This document shows positions 35,682 to 44,189 of a stretch of DNA of 64,000 nucleotides, piece by piece (the stretch's first letter is position 1; each line of letters opens with the position of its first letter). Made by a program: the position numbers and the translations under genes. The DNA is from Burkholderia sp. WSM2230. Its GTDB lineage: Bacteria > Pseudomonadota > Gammaproteobacteria > Burkholderiales > Burkholderiaceae. Below the pieces are notes generated by a model that worked only from the letters and a program-made list of their open reading frames with translations, searched no databases and was not told the DNA's origin. The stretch lies in assembly GCF_000472445.1 (NCBI RefSeq), contig NZ_AXAJ01000020.1:39111-103110 (forward strand), read 5' to 3'.

Positions 35682-37091
35682 ATGGGCAAACAGGCAATCG
35701 GCGTGGTGGGGCTAGCGGTCATGGGCCGCAATCTGGCGCTCAACATCGAGAGCCGCGGCCACGCGGTGTCGGTCTACAACCGTAGCCGCGAAAAGACCGA
35801 CGAACTCATCGCCGAATATCCGGACAGGAAGCTGGTGCCGGCGTTCACGCTGGAAGAGTTCGTCGAATCGCTCGAAAAACCGCGCCGCATTCTGCTCATG
35901 GTGAAGGCAGGCGAGCCGACCGACGCCACCATCGCATCGCTCAAGCCGCTGCTGGAGAAGGGCGACATTCTCATCGACGGCGGCAACACGCATTTCACCA
36001 ACACCATCCGCCGCAATCAGGAACTGGCGAAGGCCGGGCTGCATTTCATCGGCACTGGCGTGTCGGGCGGCGAGGAAGGCGCGCTCAAAGGGCCTTCCAT
36101 CATGCCGGGCGGGCAACGGGACGCCTACGACCTGGTCGCGCCGATTCTTACCGAAATCGCCGCGAAGGCGCCGGACGGCGAGCCGTGCGTCGCCTACATG
36201 GGCCCGGACGGCGCGGGCCACTTCGTGAAGATGGTGCACAACGGTATTGAATACGGCGACATGCAGTTGATCGCGGAAAGCTATGCGGTGCTGAAACAGG
36301 TGGTGGGCCTGTCGAATGAAGAGCTCGGCAAGGTCTACACGGAGTGGAATCAGGGCGAGCTCGACAGTTATCTGATCGAGATCACGTCGAAAATCTTCGG
36401 CAAGAAGGACGAGGAAACCGGCAAGGATCTCGTCGACGTGATTCTCGATCGCGCGGCGCAGAAGGGCACCGGCAAGTGGACAAGCCAGAATGCGCTCGAC
36501 CTCGGCGCGCCGCTGCCGCTCATTACCGAAGCCGTGTTCGCGCGCGTGCTGTCGTCGCTGAAAGATCAGCGCGTGGCCGCAAGCAAGGTGCTGGAAGGCC
36601 CCACGGCGAAGCCGCCTGGCGCCGAGCGCGACGCGTTCATCGAGTCGGTGCGCCGCGCGTTGTACTTCAGCAAGGTCATTTCATACGCGCAAGGTTTCGC
36701 GCAACTGCGCGCGGCGTCGGAAGAATACAAGTGGGACCTGGATTTCGGCACGATTGCGAAAATTTTCCGCGCCGGCTGTATCATCCGTGCCCGCTTCCTG
36801 CAGAAGATCACCGACGCGTACACGAAAGACAAGACGATCGCCAATCTGCTGCTGGACCCGTATTTCCGCGACATCGCCAGCAACTACCAGGCAGCGTTGC
36901 GCGAAGTGGTGGTCGCGGCGATCAATGCGGGTGTGCCGGTGCCGGCTTTCGCGTCGGCCGTGGCTTATTTCGACGCTTACCGCTCCGAGCGCCTGCCCGC
37001 TAACCTTGTGCAAGCGCAGCGCGACTTCTTCGGCGCGCATACGTTCGAGCGTACCGACAAACCCGGCAGTTTCCACGCGAACTGGGCTTGA
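35682..37091 (+). CDS. gnd: 6-phosphogluconate dehydrogenase, decarboxylating
   Basis: Pentose phosphate pathway enzyme of 469 residues. It converts 6-phosphogluconate to ribulose 5-phosphate and CO2 and yields NADPH. The cofactor loop is GLAVMGRNLALN near residue 9 with NRS after strand 2, as in NADP-specific forms. The substrate motif is LIDGGNTHF, and the catalytic lysine is K183 in FVKMVHNGIEYGD. KGTGKWT and the C-terminal FGAHTFERTD belong to the long, dimeric type. GGAGAATTCAC precedes the ATG. It stands alone; an 8-bp stem-loop lies downstream. Confidence 0.95.
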   Translation: MGKQAIGVVGLAVMGRNLALNIESRGHAVSVYNRSREKTDELIAEYPDRKLVPAFTLEEFVESLEKPRRILLMVKAGEPTDATIASLKPLLEKGDILIDGGNTHFTNTIRRNQELAKAGLHFIGTGVSGGEEGALKGPSIMPGGQRDAYDLVAPILTEIAAKAPDGEPCVAYMGPDGAGHFVKMVHNGIEYGDMQLIAESYAVLKQVVGLSNEELGKVYTEWNQGELDSYLIEITSKIFGKKDEETGKDLVDVILDRAAQKGTGKWTSQNALDLGAPLPLITEAVFARVLSSLKDQRVAASKVLEGPTAKPPGAERDAFIESVRRALYFSKVISYAQGFAQLRAASEEYKWDLDFGTIAKIFRAGCIIRARFLQKITDAYTKDKTIANLLLDPYFRDIASNYQAALREVVVAAINAGVPVPAFASAVAYFDAYRSERLPANLVQAQRDFFGAHTFERTDKPGSFHANWA

Positions 37092-37161
37092 GCGCTTGAA
37101 ACGCGCCGGCCTGCGCGCGGGCATGAAGGCGCGCGCGGGCATGCGGCGATTCAAACGCGGC

Positions 37162-37200
37162 GGCCCTATTGTTGCCAGCATCTATCGGCGCGATAGGGCC
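37162..37200 (+). terminator. Stem-loop downstream of gnd
   Basis: Inverted repeat GGCCCTAT/ATAGGGCC separated by 23 nt lies about 70 bp after the gnd stop, with no T run. Closer to the next gene another perfect hairpin, TAGGGG/CCCCTA with a 3-nt loop (37256-37270), lies about 90 bp before the DUF4148 start. Confidence 0.45.
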
Positions 37201-37357
37201 ACGCCCGGTTTGAGACCCGGACTATTGCAATTCGCGGAATAGAGTTTCCTCATTTTAGGGGTTTCCCCTAGATGTTCTCGCTCCTAAACTTGTATTCAAG
37301 CGCTAGGGACAGCCAAGCCCCAAAGCGAACCACAACAAGTTCTGGAGGTTATACATC

Positions 37358-37684
37358 ATGAAGACTCTTTTTTCTGCTGCCCTTGTCGCCGCTGCTCTGA
37401 TCGCTCCGGTCGCTTCGTTTGCTCAATCGAACCAGCCGGTCACGCGCGCTCAAGTCCGCGCCGAACTGGTCCAGCTCGAAAAGGCAGGTTACAACCCGGC
37501 GAGCGACCGTACCGACTACCCGAGCAACCTGCAAGCCGCTCAAGCGCGCGTCAATGGTGAAAACGGCACCGCCCAGGCGTCGGCTCAAGTTGCGGACAGC
37601 GGCTACGGCGCACCGACCGCCGGCAGCTCGCAAGCTGGCCGTGCGATCACGACCGACCGTAGCTCGGTGTATTTCGGCAACTAA
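37358..37684 (+). CDS. DUF4148 small exported protein
   Basis: Exported protein of 108 residues of the DUF4148 family, abundant in Burkholderia relatives. A clear signal peptide (MKTLFSAALVAAALIAPVAS, cleavage after FAQ-like Ala) is followed by the family motif TRAQVRAELVQLEKAGYNPA and YPSNLQAAQARV. The rest is Gly/Ser-rich and ends SSVYFGN. A strong GGAGG site precedes the ATG. It has its own promoter region and a strong terminator, so it is a single, probably highly expressed gene. Function unknown, often stress-responsive. Confidence 0.9.
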   Translation: MKTLFSAALVAAALIAPVASFAQSNQPVTRAQVRAELVQLEKAGYNPASDRTDYPSNLQAAQARVNGENGTAQASAQVADSGYGAPTAGSSQAGRAITTDRSSVYFGN

Positions 37685-37750
37685 TCTGCAACTGGTTAGC
37701 CCGAGCAGTTAAAGCGCCGCCCGGCAGACAGGCAAGCGCTGAAGTAAAGA

Positions 37751-37783
37751 ACGCCGCCAAGGTTTTTCGCCTGGCGGCGTTTT
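37751..37783 (+). terminator. Rho-independent terminator of the DUF4148 gene
   Basis: A 9-bp stem ACGCCGCCA/TGGCGGCGT with a 12-nt loop is followed by TTT and further T-rich bases, 66 bp after the stop. Confidence 0.85.
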
Positions 37784-37814
37784 CTCGTTTACCGGTTCGA
37801 CGAAGTGTCATTCT

Positions 37815-37941
37815 TGCCGCGCCGCGCCGCGCCGCGCCGCGCCGCGCGGCCGCGGGCGAAGCCCGAAGCCCGAAGCCCGAAGCCCGAAGCCCGAAGCCCG
37901 AAGCCCGAAGCCCGAAGCCCGACCCCCGAAGCCCGAAGCAC
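37815..37941. repeat. Compound microsatellite: 5-bp GC repeat, then 7-bp GAAGCCC repeat
   Basis: About seven copies of a 5-bp GCCGC-type unit (37815-37850) run into twelve units of a 7-bp repeat at 37858-37941. Nine of the twelve are perfect GAAGCCC in a row, followed by GACCCCC, GAAGCCC and GAAGCAC. It lies between the DUF4148 terminator and the end of the convergent DUF2968 gene. The 7-bp unit is not a multiple of three, so open frames across it are by-products. Confidence 0.92.
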
Positions 37942-37987
37942 GGGCTACGCCGCAAAGCCAGCCCGTTTGGACCGCGCGATCCACCCG

Positions 37988-38824
37988 TCAACGACTCGGC
38001 AAGTGCGGAATGGCTTCGTTGCTCGTCATCTTGAGCTGCTGCATCTGTCGGTGCGCCTTGTTCAAATGCGCCTGCGCGGTCACGCGCTGCGCCTCGAGTT
38101 GCGACACCTCCTTGCGCACCTGATGCTGCCGGTTCGAGGCCGCCTGCTCCTGTGCGCTGCGCCGCTGCAGATCGCTGCGCAGCCTTTCCGCTTCGGCTTC
38201 AGAGCGCGCGATCATGCGGGCCAACTGCTCGTTCTGCGCCTCCAGCTGCGCACGGCGGGTTTCGCAGTCGGACAGGCGCGTGGCCTGGTCCTCGAAATGA
38301 CGGAAGGCGGCTTCGGCGGCTTCGAGATCTGCGGCTTTCAGCGCGCGCCATAGCGCGCCTTCCTGATACAGCGCGACGTAATACACCAGCTCCTTAGCGT
38401 GAAACAGCAGGCTGACCGAGTATGCGAAGCTGCGGAACACCCGGAACGGCGTGAGCGCTTCTTCTTCCGCGAGCCATTCGACTTCGGCGGTATTGGCGAT
38501 CTGCACGCCGCGCGCGCTGACCTGCGACGGCACCGCCTGCACGGGCCGCAGAGTCAGCACCGGGCGCGGGGCGTGACGCGCTACCGCGGCGCTTGCGGCG
38601 TCGGAAGCGGCATCCGGCCCGAGATTTGCGCCAATGTCGGCTCCAAGGTCCGGCCCAGCATTCGACGCAGAGCTCGACGCAACCCCGGACGCCAGGCCGC
38701 GCGACACTTCGGCGTCCGCATCAGCGTCCGTGGACGAATCGGATGCGGCGGCATGGTTCTGCGCCATCCGCACGACATGCGATGGACCGGTCAGCACGCT
38801 ACGGCGGTTCAGGAGACTTTTCAC
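37988..38824 (-). CDS. DUF2968-like coiled-coil protein
   Basis: Protein of 278 residues resembling DUF2968. The N-terminal 90 residues are low-complexity, rich in Ala, Ser and Asp. The conserved core starts near residue 110: FRVFRSFAYSVSLLFHAKEL and VYYVALYQEGALWRALKAAD. A long coiled coil follows to the end (TRRAQLEAQNEQLARMIARS and similar). I start at the GTG at 38824, preceded by GGAGG at 7 nt, rather than at 38965. No obvious signal peptide is visible from this start. Function unknown; the coiled coil suggests a structural or envelope role. Confidence 0.75.
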   Translation of the reverse strand: MKSLLNRRSVLTGPSHVVRMAQNHAAASDSSTDADADAEVSRGLASGVASSSASNAGPDLGADIGANLGPDAASDAASAAVARHAPRPVLTLRPVQAVPSQVSARGVQIANTAEVEWLAEEEALTPFRVFRSFAYSVSLLFHAKELVYYVALYQEGALWRALKAADLEAAEAAFRHFEDQATRLSDCETRRAQLEAQNEQLARMIARSEAEAERLRSDLQRRSAQEQAASNRQHQVRKEVSQLEAQRVTAQAHLNKAHRQMQQLKMTSNEAIPHLPSR

Positions 38825-39008
38825 GGCGGTTCCTCCAGTTGACTCGCCCGAAAGGACCAGACGACGCCGGCAATCAGGCATTCCGGCTAACTGGTGGCTT
38901 GGGCGGTGAGCGAAAAGCGAAGGCTCAGTGGCGTGTACCTGTGGATAAACGCTTCCATCGGCCACGCCCGGCTGCGCAGCGAGGCGGATGTCATCCGCGA
39001 GCGCAGCC

Positions 39009-39326
39009 TCAATGCAGCGTGCGCTGCCGGGCGATGTCGTCGAATAGCGCGCGGCTCGGTTCCAGCGCGAGCAGCCAGGATTCGTCGTAGCCGCTCAGGT
39101 TGTCGAGCGCCTCGCGCAACCGCTCGATTGCGAGCGCGGGAATCTCGACGCGTGCTTCCACGCCGCTCGCGAGTCCGACGATGCTCGCCAGTTGCACGAG
39201 CGCGTCGGCGGCTTCGGCGACGTCGGCTGCGAAAATCAGATGGTTGTTCAGCAATTCGACCAGTCCCGGGGACGCGGCGACCTCGTCGACATTGAGTTGC
39301 ACGGCCAGAAAGGTGGCTTTGTTCAT
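39009..39326 (-). CDS. Hypothetical protein, 105 residues (possibly DUF1484)
   Basis: Soluble, mainly helical acidic protein of 105 residues with repeated Leu/Ala heptad-like segments (LVELLNNHLIFAADVAEAAD, IERLREALDNLSGYDESWL). The start at 39326 is supported by AAGGAG six bases upstream. It resembles, from memory, the small DUF1484 proteins of Ralstonia and Burkholderia, but I cannot confirm this. It sits 184 bp upstream of the DUF2968 gene on the same strand. Function unknown. Confidence 0.68.
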   Translation of the reverse strand: MNKATFLAVQLNVDEVAASPGLVELLNNHLIFAADVAEAADALVQLASIVGLASGVEARVEIPALAIERLREALDNLSGYDESWLLALEPSRALFDDIARQRTLH

Positions 39327-39583
39327 CGTCAACTCCTTGCGGGATCCGGTAGTTTGGGTCCGCGCCGCCCGGGCGCAGCAAGGTTGAGTATAGGTGAGGG
39401 CCACAAGGATTCAATGGTCACACCAATTCGCCCGCGCGCCCCCGAGGCGCCTGGCGGGCGGGCCGCGCGACTTATAATGGCCGTTCGAAACTGTGGCGCG
39501 CGCAGCCTTCGGCGGCCGCCGGGTCAGGCTCAAACAGCGGCCAGCGCTGCACGGCGCGGTCTTTACCGGGTGCCTTGGGGACC

Positions 39584-39895
39584 ATGAAGATCATACGCAG
39601 CAGGAGCTTCACCGCGACGCGCGCCTGGGGCGCGCTCGACATCGCCAATATGGGCGGCATCACCACGCGTCTGCATTGGACCGATCAACCGTACAAGTGG
39701 CACGTCAACGACGGCGAAGAAGTCTTTGCCGTGCTGGATGGCCGCGTCGAGATGCGTTATCGCGAAGACGGCGTCGAGCACGCGGCGATTCTGGAAACCG
39801 GCGACGTGTTCTATGCGTCGGTGGGCACCGAGCATGTCGCACATCCGCTCGGCGCGGCGCGCATTCTGGTGGTCGAGGCCGAGGGCAGCGTCTGA
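39584..39895 (+). CDS. Single-domain cupin protein
   Basis: Small beta-barrel protein of 103 residues of the cupin superfamily. Motif 1 is YKWHVNDGEEVFAVLDGRVE (about residues 37-56) and motif 2 is GDVFYASVGTEHVAHPLG. It keeps a histidine in each motif and glutamates in motif 1 that could bind a metal. An in-frame TTG nine bases upstream could serve as start, but GGGG before the ATG at 39584 favours the latter. Substrate unknown. It is followed by the LytM lipoprotein gene after 105 bp. Confidence 0.83.
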   Translation: MKIIRSRSFTATRAWGALDIANMGGITTRLHWTDQPYKWHVNDGEEVFAVLDGRVEMRYREDGVEHAAILETGDVFYASVGTEHVAHPLGAARILVVEAEGSV

Positions 39896-40000
39896 GCGCG
39901 GCGCCTGCTGTCGCGGCCGCCAGGGCACGGCAAATGCTAAGGCATCGATTGAGGTCGATCGAATCGCAAGACTGAATCAAAAAGTGTCGAGGGAAATCAC

Positions 40001-40801
40001 ATGACGAGACCATGGCAATGGGCGGGGACTCCATCGGTTGCAACGCGTCTGCTGGCGGCCGCCGCGCTCTGCGTGATACTCAACGGCTGCACCAGCATGC
40101 CTTGGGACAACACGCCGTTCTACGGCAACACGCAGTCGCGGCCGACAACGCTCAGCACAGTGCCGGTGCCGGCCGGTTTCTATCGCGTCAATCCTGGCGA
40201 TTCGCTGGCCGGCATTGCATCGGCATATGGCCATCGGCCGCAGGACCTCGCCACATGGAACGGCCTGCCGGTGAATGCGGCCGTCGCGCCCGGCCAGGTG
40301 CTGCGCGTCGCTCCGCCAATGGCCTCGGGCAGCATCGTGACGCCGCCCACGAGCGTCGTGCCCAACCCAGGCGCCGCGACCGGCGGCCAGACGGCGCCGG
40401 CCGCGCCGGCAGCGGCGGCCGTCCCGCAACAAGGCGTGCTGCAATGGCCGTTGCGCGGGCCGATCCTGAAGACGTTTGCGGCGGGCCGGTCGAACGGCAT
40501 CGTGATCGGCGGACGTCCCGGCGATCCGGTCAAGGCCGCCGCCACCGGTCGCGTGGTGTACGCGGGCTCGGGCATCGAGGCGTATGGGCCGCTCATCATC
40601 ATCAAACACGACGACTCGCTCATCACCGCATACGGGCAGAACAGCACGCTGCTTGTGAAGGAAGGCGATGCCGTCGCGCAAGGGCAGACCATCGGCGAGG
40701 TCGGCGTGGATGGCCGCGGCGTCGGCTCGATCCAGTTCGAGGTGCGGCAGAATGGCCAGCCGGTTGATCCGCTGGGGTGGCTGCCGCGGCCGGGCGGTTG
40801 A
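40001..40801 (+). CDS. LysM/LytM-domain lipoprotein, NlpD-like with degenerate peptidase site
   Basis: Envelope lipoprotein of 266 residues. A signal peptide ends at the lipobox LNGC (C29). A LysM peptidoglycan-binding domain follows (about 60-103: YRVNPGDSLAGIASAYG). A Pro/Ala linker leads to a LytM/M23 domain (about 145-262). The zinc ligands of active M23 enzymes are missing: the HxxxD motif is replaced by NGIVIGGRPGDPV, and the HxH motif reads IQFEVR. This matches NlpD/EnvC-type proteins that activate amidases rather than cut peptidoglycan themselves. A role in septal wall splitting is inferred from the family. Confidence 0.87.
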   Translation: MTRPWQWAGTPSVATRLLAAAALCVILNGCTSMPWDNTPFYGNTQSRPTTLSTVPVPAGFYRVNPGDSLAGIASAYGHRPQDLATWNGLPVNAAVAPGQVLRVAPPMASGSIVTPPTSVVPNPGAATGGQTAPAAPAAAAVPQQGVLQWPLRGPILKTFAAGRSNGIVIGGRPGDPVKAAATGRVVYAGSGIEAYGPLIIIKHDDSLITAYGQNSTLLVKEGDAVAQGQTIGEVGVDGRGVGSIQFEVRQNGQPVDPLGWLPRPGG

Positions 40802-41003
40802 ACCCGGCTGTCCCAAAGCGCGCTCACGCCGGTCGGTAAGCCCCGCTGGTTCGCAGCCCACTCACGCGCCCGGCGGGCGCCGCGCAAATTGAATACACTG
40901 TGTGGCTCACGAGCCGGCGCTTGTTCCGTTGCCCCCGCCCTGGCGAGCGGCGCGCCGGCCCGCCGGCATGGCTTCTCACTCGAAAGACGCACTGGGACAC
41001 ACA

Positions 41004-42011
41004 ATGATCGATCTGCGCAGCGATACCGTAACCCGTCCGACTCCGGCGATGCTCGCGGCCATGTCGGCCGCCGAAACAGGCGACGACGTCTGGGGCGACG
41101 ACCCCACCGTGCTGCGCCTGCAAGCGACGCTTGCCGAACGCACCGGCAAGGAAGCCGGCCTGTTCTTCCCGAGCGGCACACAGAGCAACCTCGCGGCCTT
41201 GATGGCGCATTGTGCGCGCGGCGACGAATACATCGTCGGCCAGTTGGCGCACACCTACAAGTACGAAGGCGGGGGCGCGGCGGTGCTCGGCAGCATCCAG
41301 CCGCAGCCGCTCGAAAACGCGCCAGACGGTTCCATTCCGCTAGAGAAAATCGCGGCCGCCATCAAGCCAATCGACAACCACTTCGCGCGCACGCGGCTGC
41401 TGGCGCTGGAGAACACTATCGGCGGAAAGGTGCTGCCGGAGAGCTATGTCGGCGAGGCCGTTCAGCTTGCGCGCGAACGCGGCTTGTCGGTTCACCTCGA
41501 CGGCGCGCGCGTCTTTAATGCGGCGGTGGCGTCGGGCAAGCCCGTCGCGGCGCTGTGCGAGCCGTTCGATTCCGTCTCCATCTGCTTTTCGAAAGGGCTT
41601 GGCGCGCCGGTCGGCTCGGTGCTGGTCGGCAGCCGCGCGTTGATCGAGCTCGCGCACCGCTGGCGCAAGGTGCTCGGCGGCGGCATGCGTCAGGCGGGCG
41701 TGCTGGCCGCAGCCTGCCTCTACGCACTGGACCACAATGTCGAGCGTCTCGCCGACGACCACGCGAACGCCGCGCATCTGGCAGCGGGGCTCGAAGCCAT
41801 CAATCAGGTCAAGGTGCAGTCCGTCGCGACCAACATGGTGTTCGCGCAATTCCCGCAGCAGCACTGCGCGCCGCTCGAGGCGTGGCTCAAGGAGCGTGGC
41901 ATTCTCACGCAGATGCTGTACGCCTCGCGCTTCGTCACGCACAAGGATGTATCGCGCGCAGACATCGACACGTTCATCGCGGCGGTGAAGGGGTATTTCG
42001 CCGCGCACTGA
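41004..42011 (+). CDS. ltaE: Low-specificity L-threonine aldolase
   Basis: Pyridoxal-phosphate enzyme of 335 residues that splits threonine or allo-threonine to glycine and acetaldehyde. The N-terminal IDLRSDTVTRPTPAML is the family hallmark. LENTIGGKVLP and HLDGARVFNA hold cofactor-binding residues, and the Schiff-base lysine is in SICFSKGLGAPVGS. The longer open frame upstream lacks the family N-terminus, so I use the ATG at 41004. A strong terminator follows at once. In central metabolism it supplies glycine or degrades threonine. Confidence 0.93.
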   Translation: MIDLRSDTVTRPTPAMLAAMSAAETGDDVWGDDPTVLRLQATLAERTGKEAGLFFPSGTQSNLAALMAHCARGDEYIVGQLAHTYKYEGGGAAVLGSIQPQPLENAPDGSIPLEKIAAAIKPIDNHFARTRLLALENTIGGKVLPESYVGEAVQLARERGLSVHLDGARVFNAAVASGKPVAALCEPFDSVSICFSKGLGAPVGSVLVGSRALIELAHRWRKVLGGGMRQAGVLAAACLYALDHNVERLADDHANAAHLAAGLEAINQVKVQSVATNMVFAQFPQQHCAPLEAWLKERGILTQMLYASRFVTHKDVSRADIDTFIAAVKGYFAAH

Positions 42012-42020
42012 AGGTGAGCC

Positions 42021-42050
42021 GCGCGCGCGGCGAAACAGCGCGCGCTTTTT
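42021..42050 (+). terminator. Rho-independent terminator of ltaE
   Basis: An 8-bp alternating GC stem (42021-42028 and 42038-42045) with a 9-nt loop is followed by TTTTT. It sits 9 bp after the ltaE stop and touches the stop codon of the convergent transporter gene. Confidence 0.87.
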
Positions 42051-43493
42051 CTATTTCTCCGACGCCTTCGCATGCACGCCCGCGCGATGCGACGGCGCGA
42101 GAAGCCGCAGACCGCTCGCAAGACTCGCTGCGCCGGCAAAGAAAGCGCCGGCGCCAAGCGCGAGCGTCGGTCCATGCCGGCCCGCAATCCCGAAGCTCAG
42201 CGCGACCAGCGCCGCGCCCGTGGTCTGCCCGAGCAGCCGGGCAGTCGCGACAATGCCGCTCGCGCCGCCGCTGCGCTCGGGCGGCGCGCTGGCCATCAGC
42301 GCTTTCAGATTCGGTGACTGAAAAAAGCCGAAACCCGCGCCGCAGATCGCCATGCGGATGCCGATATCCAGCACATGCGGATGCACCGGCAATAGCGCAA
42401 GCGAAGCCATGCCCGCCGACATCACCGCGAGCCCGACCGCGCCGAGCAGACCCGGCGGATAGCGGTCCGACAGACCACCCGCGAGCGGCGCGGCCAACGC
42501 GACCACCACCGGCCATGGCGTCATCAGAAAGCCGGTCTCGACCTGGCTGCGATGCAGCACATCCTCGAAATAAAACGGCAGCGATACAAACGCAAGCCCT
42601 TGCGCGGCGAACGAACAGACGGCGGTCAACGCAGAAAGCGCGAACACCGGCCGCTTGAACAGATCGACGGGAAGCATCGGCGCGGGGTGGCCGGCCTCGC
42701 GGCGAATCAGCAGCACGCCGAAGATCACGGCGACCGACGCGGCGCCCAGCACCAGTTGAGTCGACGCGCGCTGCGCCGCTTCGCCGAGCGCAAAGATTAG
42801 CGCGGCAAACGTCACCACGTTGAGCAGCGCCGCGACCGGATCGAAGTTGTGCGTGCCGCGCTCGGTGTGCGGCAGCGCCGGCCACGCAAACGTCAGCGCG
42901 AGCACGCCGAGCGGCACGTTGACCGCAAACAGCCACGGCCACGACGCAACCGAGAGGATTAGCGAGGCGACCGTCGGTCCCACCGCGAACGACACGCCGA
43001 CGATCAGCGCATTCGTGCCGAGGCCGCGCCCGAGCCGGTGCGGCGGATAGAGGAAGCGGATCAGCGCGGTGTTCACGCTCATGATGGCGCTCGCGCCGAG
43101 GCCCTGCAGCACGCGCGCGCCGGCGAGCATGGGCAGAGTGGGCGCTATGGCGCACGCGAGTGAAGCCAGCGTAAACAGCGCGATCCCGCCGATATAGATG
43201 CGCCGATGCCCGACGATGTCGCCGAGCGCCGCGAGCGGCAGCAGTGTGGCGACCATCGCGAGCTGATATGCGTTGATGATCCACACCGACGCCGCGGGCG
43301 CTGCGTGCAGATCAGCCGCGATGGCCGGCAGCGCGGTGTTGGCGATCGCGGTGTCGAGCGTGGCGAGCGCCACCGCGAGCATGATCGCCACCATCGCGCG
43401 GCGGTTGGCGGCGGACATCGGGACGTCCGCGGGGAAGGGCGGCGCTGCGGTGCTGAGTCGTTCGGACAAGGCGTGGCTCGTCGGTAAATGCAT
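42051..43493 (-). CDS. DHA2-type MFS drug exporter (14 TM)
   Basis: Inner-membrane MFS protein of about 480 residues with some fourteen hydrophobic segments, of the EmrB/QacA (DHA2) family. Motif A is LGDIVGHRRIYIGG after TM2 and motif C is VGVSFAVGPTVASLIL in TM5. LDTAIANTALPAIA in TM1 is the DHA family signature. It likely exports toxic organic compounds with proton exchange. The start is uncertain: the frame is open to 43577 and also offers ATG at 43418, and no position has a clear ribosome site. It diverges from glgP across a 696-bp gap. Confidence 0.86.
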   Translation of the reverse strand: MHLPTSHALSERLSTAAPPFPADVPMSAANRRAMVAIMLAVALATLDTAIANTALPAIAADLHAAPAASVWIINAYQLAMVATLLPLAALGDIVGHRRIYIGGIALFTLASLACAIAPTLPMLAGARVLQGLGASAIMSVNTALIRFLYPPHRLGRGLGTNALIVGVSFAVGPTVASLILSVASWPWLFAVNVPLGVLALTFAWPALPHTERGTHNFDPVAALLNVVTFAALIFALGEAAQRASTQLVLGAASVAVIFGVLLIRREAGHPAPMLPVDLFKRPVFALSALTAVCSFAAQGLAFVSLPFYFEDVLHRSQVETGFLMTPWPVVVALAAPLAGGLSDRYPPGLLGAVGLAVMSAGMASLALLPVHPHVLDIGIRMAICGAGFGFFQSPNLKALMASAPPERSGGASGIVATARLLGQTTGAALVALSFGIAGRHGPTLALGAGAFFAGAASLASGLRLLAPSHRAGVHAKASEK

Positions 43494-44189
43494 GGCGACG
43501 CGCCGCATGATCATCGGCGATGCGGCGCGCGAGCGGCAAGCGGGTGTGAACAGTAGGAGCGCGGGCCGCTCAGGCATGCGCCCACGGTCGCCGCGCGGCG
43601 AATGAAGCGATTGTTACAGAGACGCAGAAAACGTGCAGCGCAGCGCACCGGTTGTAAGCAGTATGAAAATCATATGCATACGCAACTAACTGTCAGCCCC
43701 GCCGCGCGTGCCCGAATGGGTGGGCGTGGTCGCTCACGTAGAGCGCAGTGCAGCGCGTCGGCACGGCCGCTCGCTAGAAGCGCCCATCGCCTGGCAGATG
43801 AGGTCCCCGATGCAATCACATTGAGTGGTCATCCGCGCGTCATCGGTCGAAAAAATAATCGTGGTGTCACGCGATTCGCGTCGCATGATGTCACGCACGC
43901 GTTGGCCGTCTTCACACTTTGGCATGCCTCGCGATCAGAGTTTGATGCACGCGCGCAGTGCCGGCGTACGCGTGCCTTGCACCGCGCGCGTGCGCTTTGG
44001 CCGGCTCAGTCACCAGTGTGCGTTGACACAGCCGGGCATGGCACGTGCGTGAGGAGCACCCGCGCTCGCCGACATCCGGGAGTCGTAAAATGTCCTACTC
44101 TGTCTTTTAACCCGCCTGACCGGCACGCGCCTCCCGTCCGTCATCTGTGCGGTTCGCGCATGCTGCGGCGTTTTTTCCCGGAGGCTTCG
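43494..44189. other. Long intergenic region between the MFS exporter and glgP
   Basis: About 700 bp with no supported gene. An open frame runs through it in phase with glgP from 43602, but its translation is Arg/His/Ala-rich and has no homology that I recognise. The true glgP start has its own GGAGG site. Near 43661-43681 an AT-rich stretch carries the inverted repeat GTATG/CATAC with an 11-bp spacer, a possible operator for one of the divergent genes. Confidence 0.5.

Noticed and set aside
37858..37941. Short repeats considered as a CRISPR array
   Set aside because: The units are 7 bp with no spacers, and no cas genes are present.
37647..37991. 114-residue minus-strand frame rich in GLRASGF repeats
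   Set aside because: The repeats are only translation of the 7-bp microsatellite. The frame has no ribosome site and overlaps a terminator.
40001..40801. LytM lipoprotein as an active M23 endopeptidase
   Set aside because: The zinc-binding histidines of both motifs are replaced, so an activator role is more likely than catalysis.
43602..44189. 196-codon in-frame N-terminal extension of glycogen phosphorylase
   Set aside because: The phosphorylase family starts where I placed it, with GGAGG before ATG 44190. The extension has no family similarity and no ribosome site at its start.
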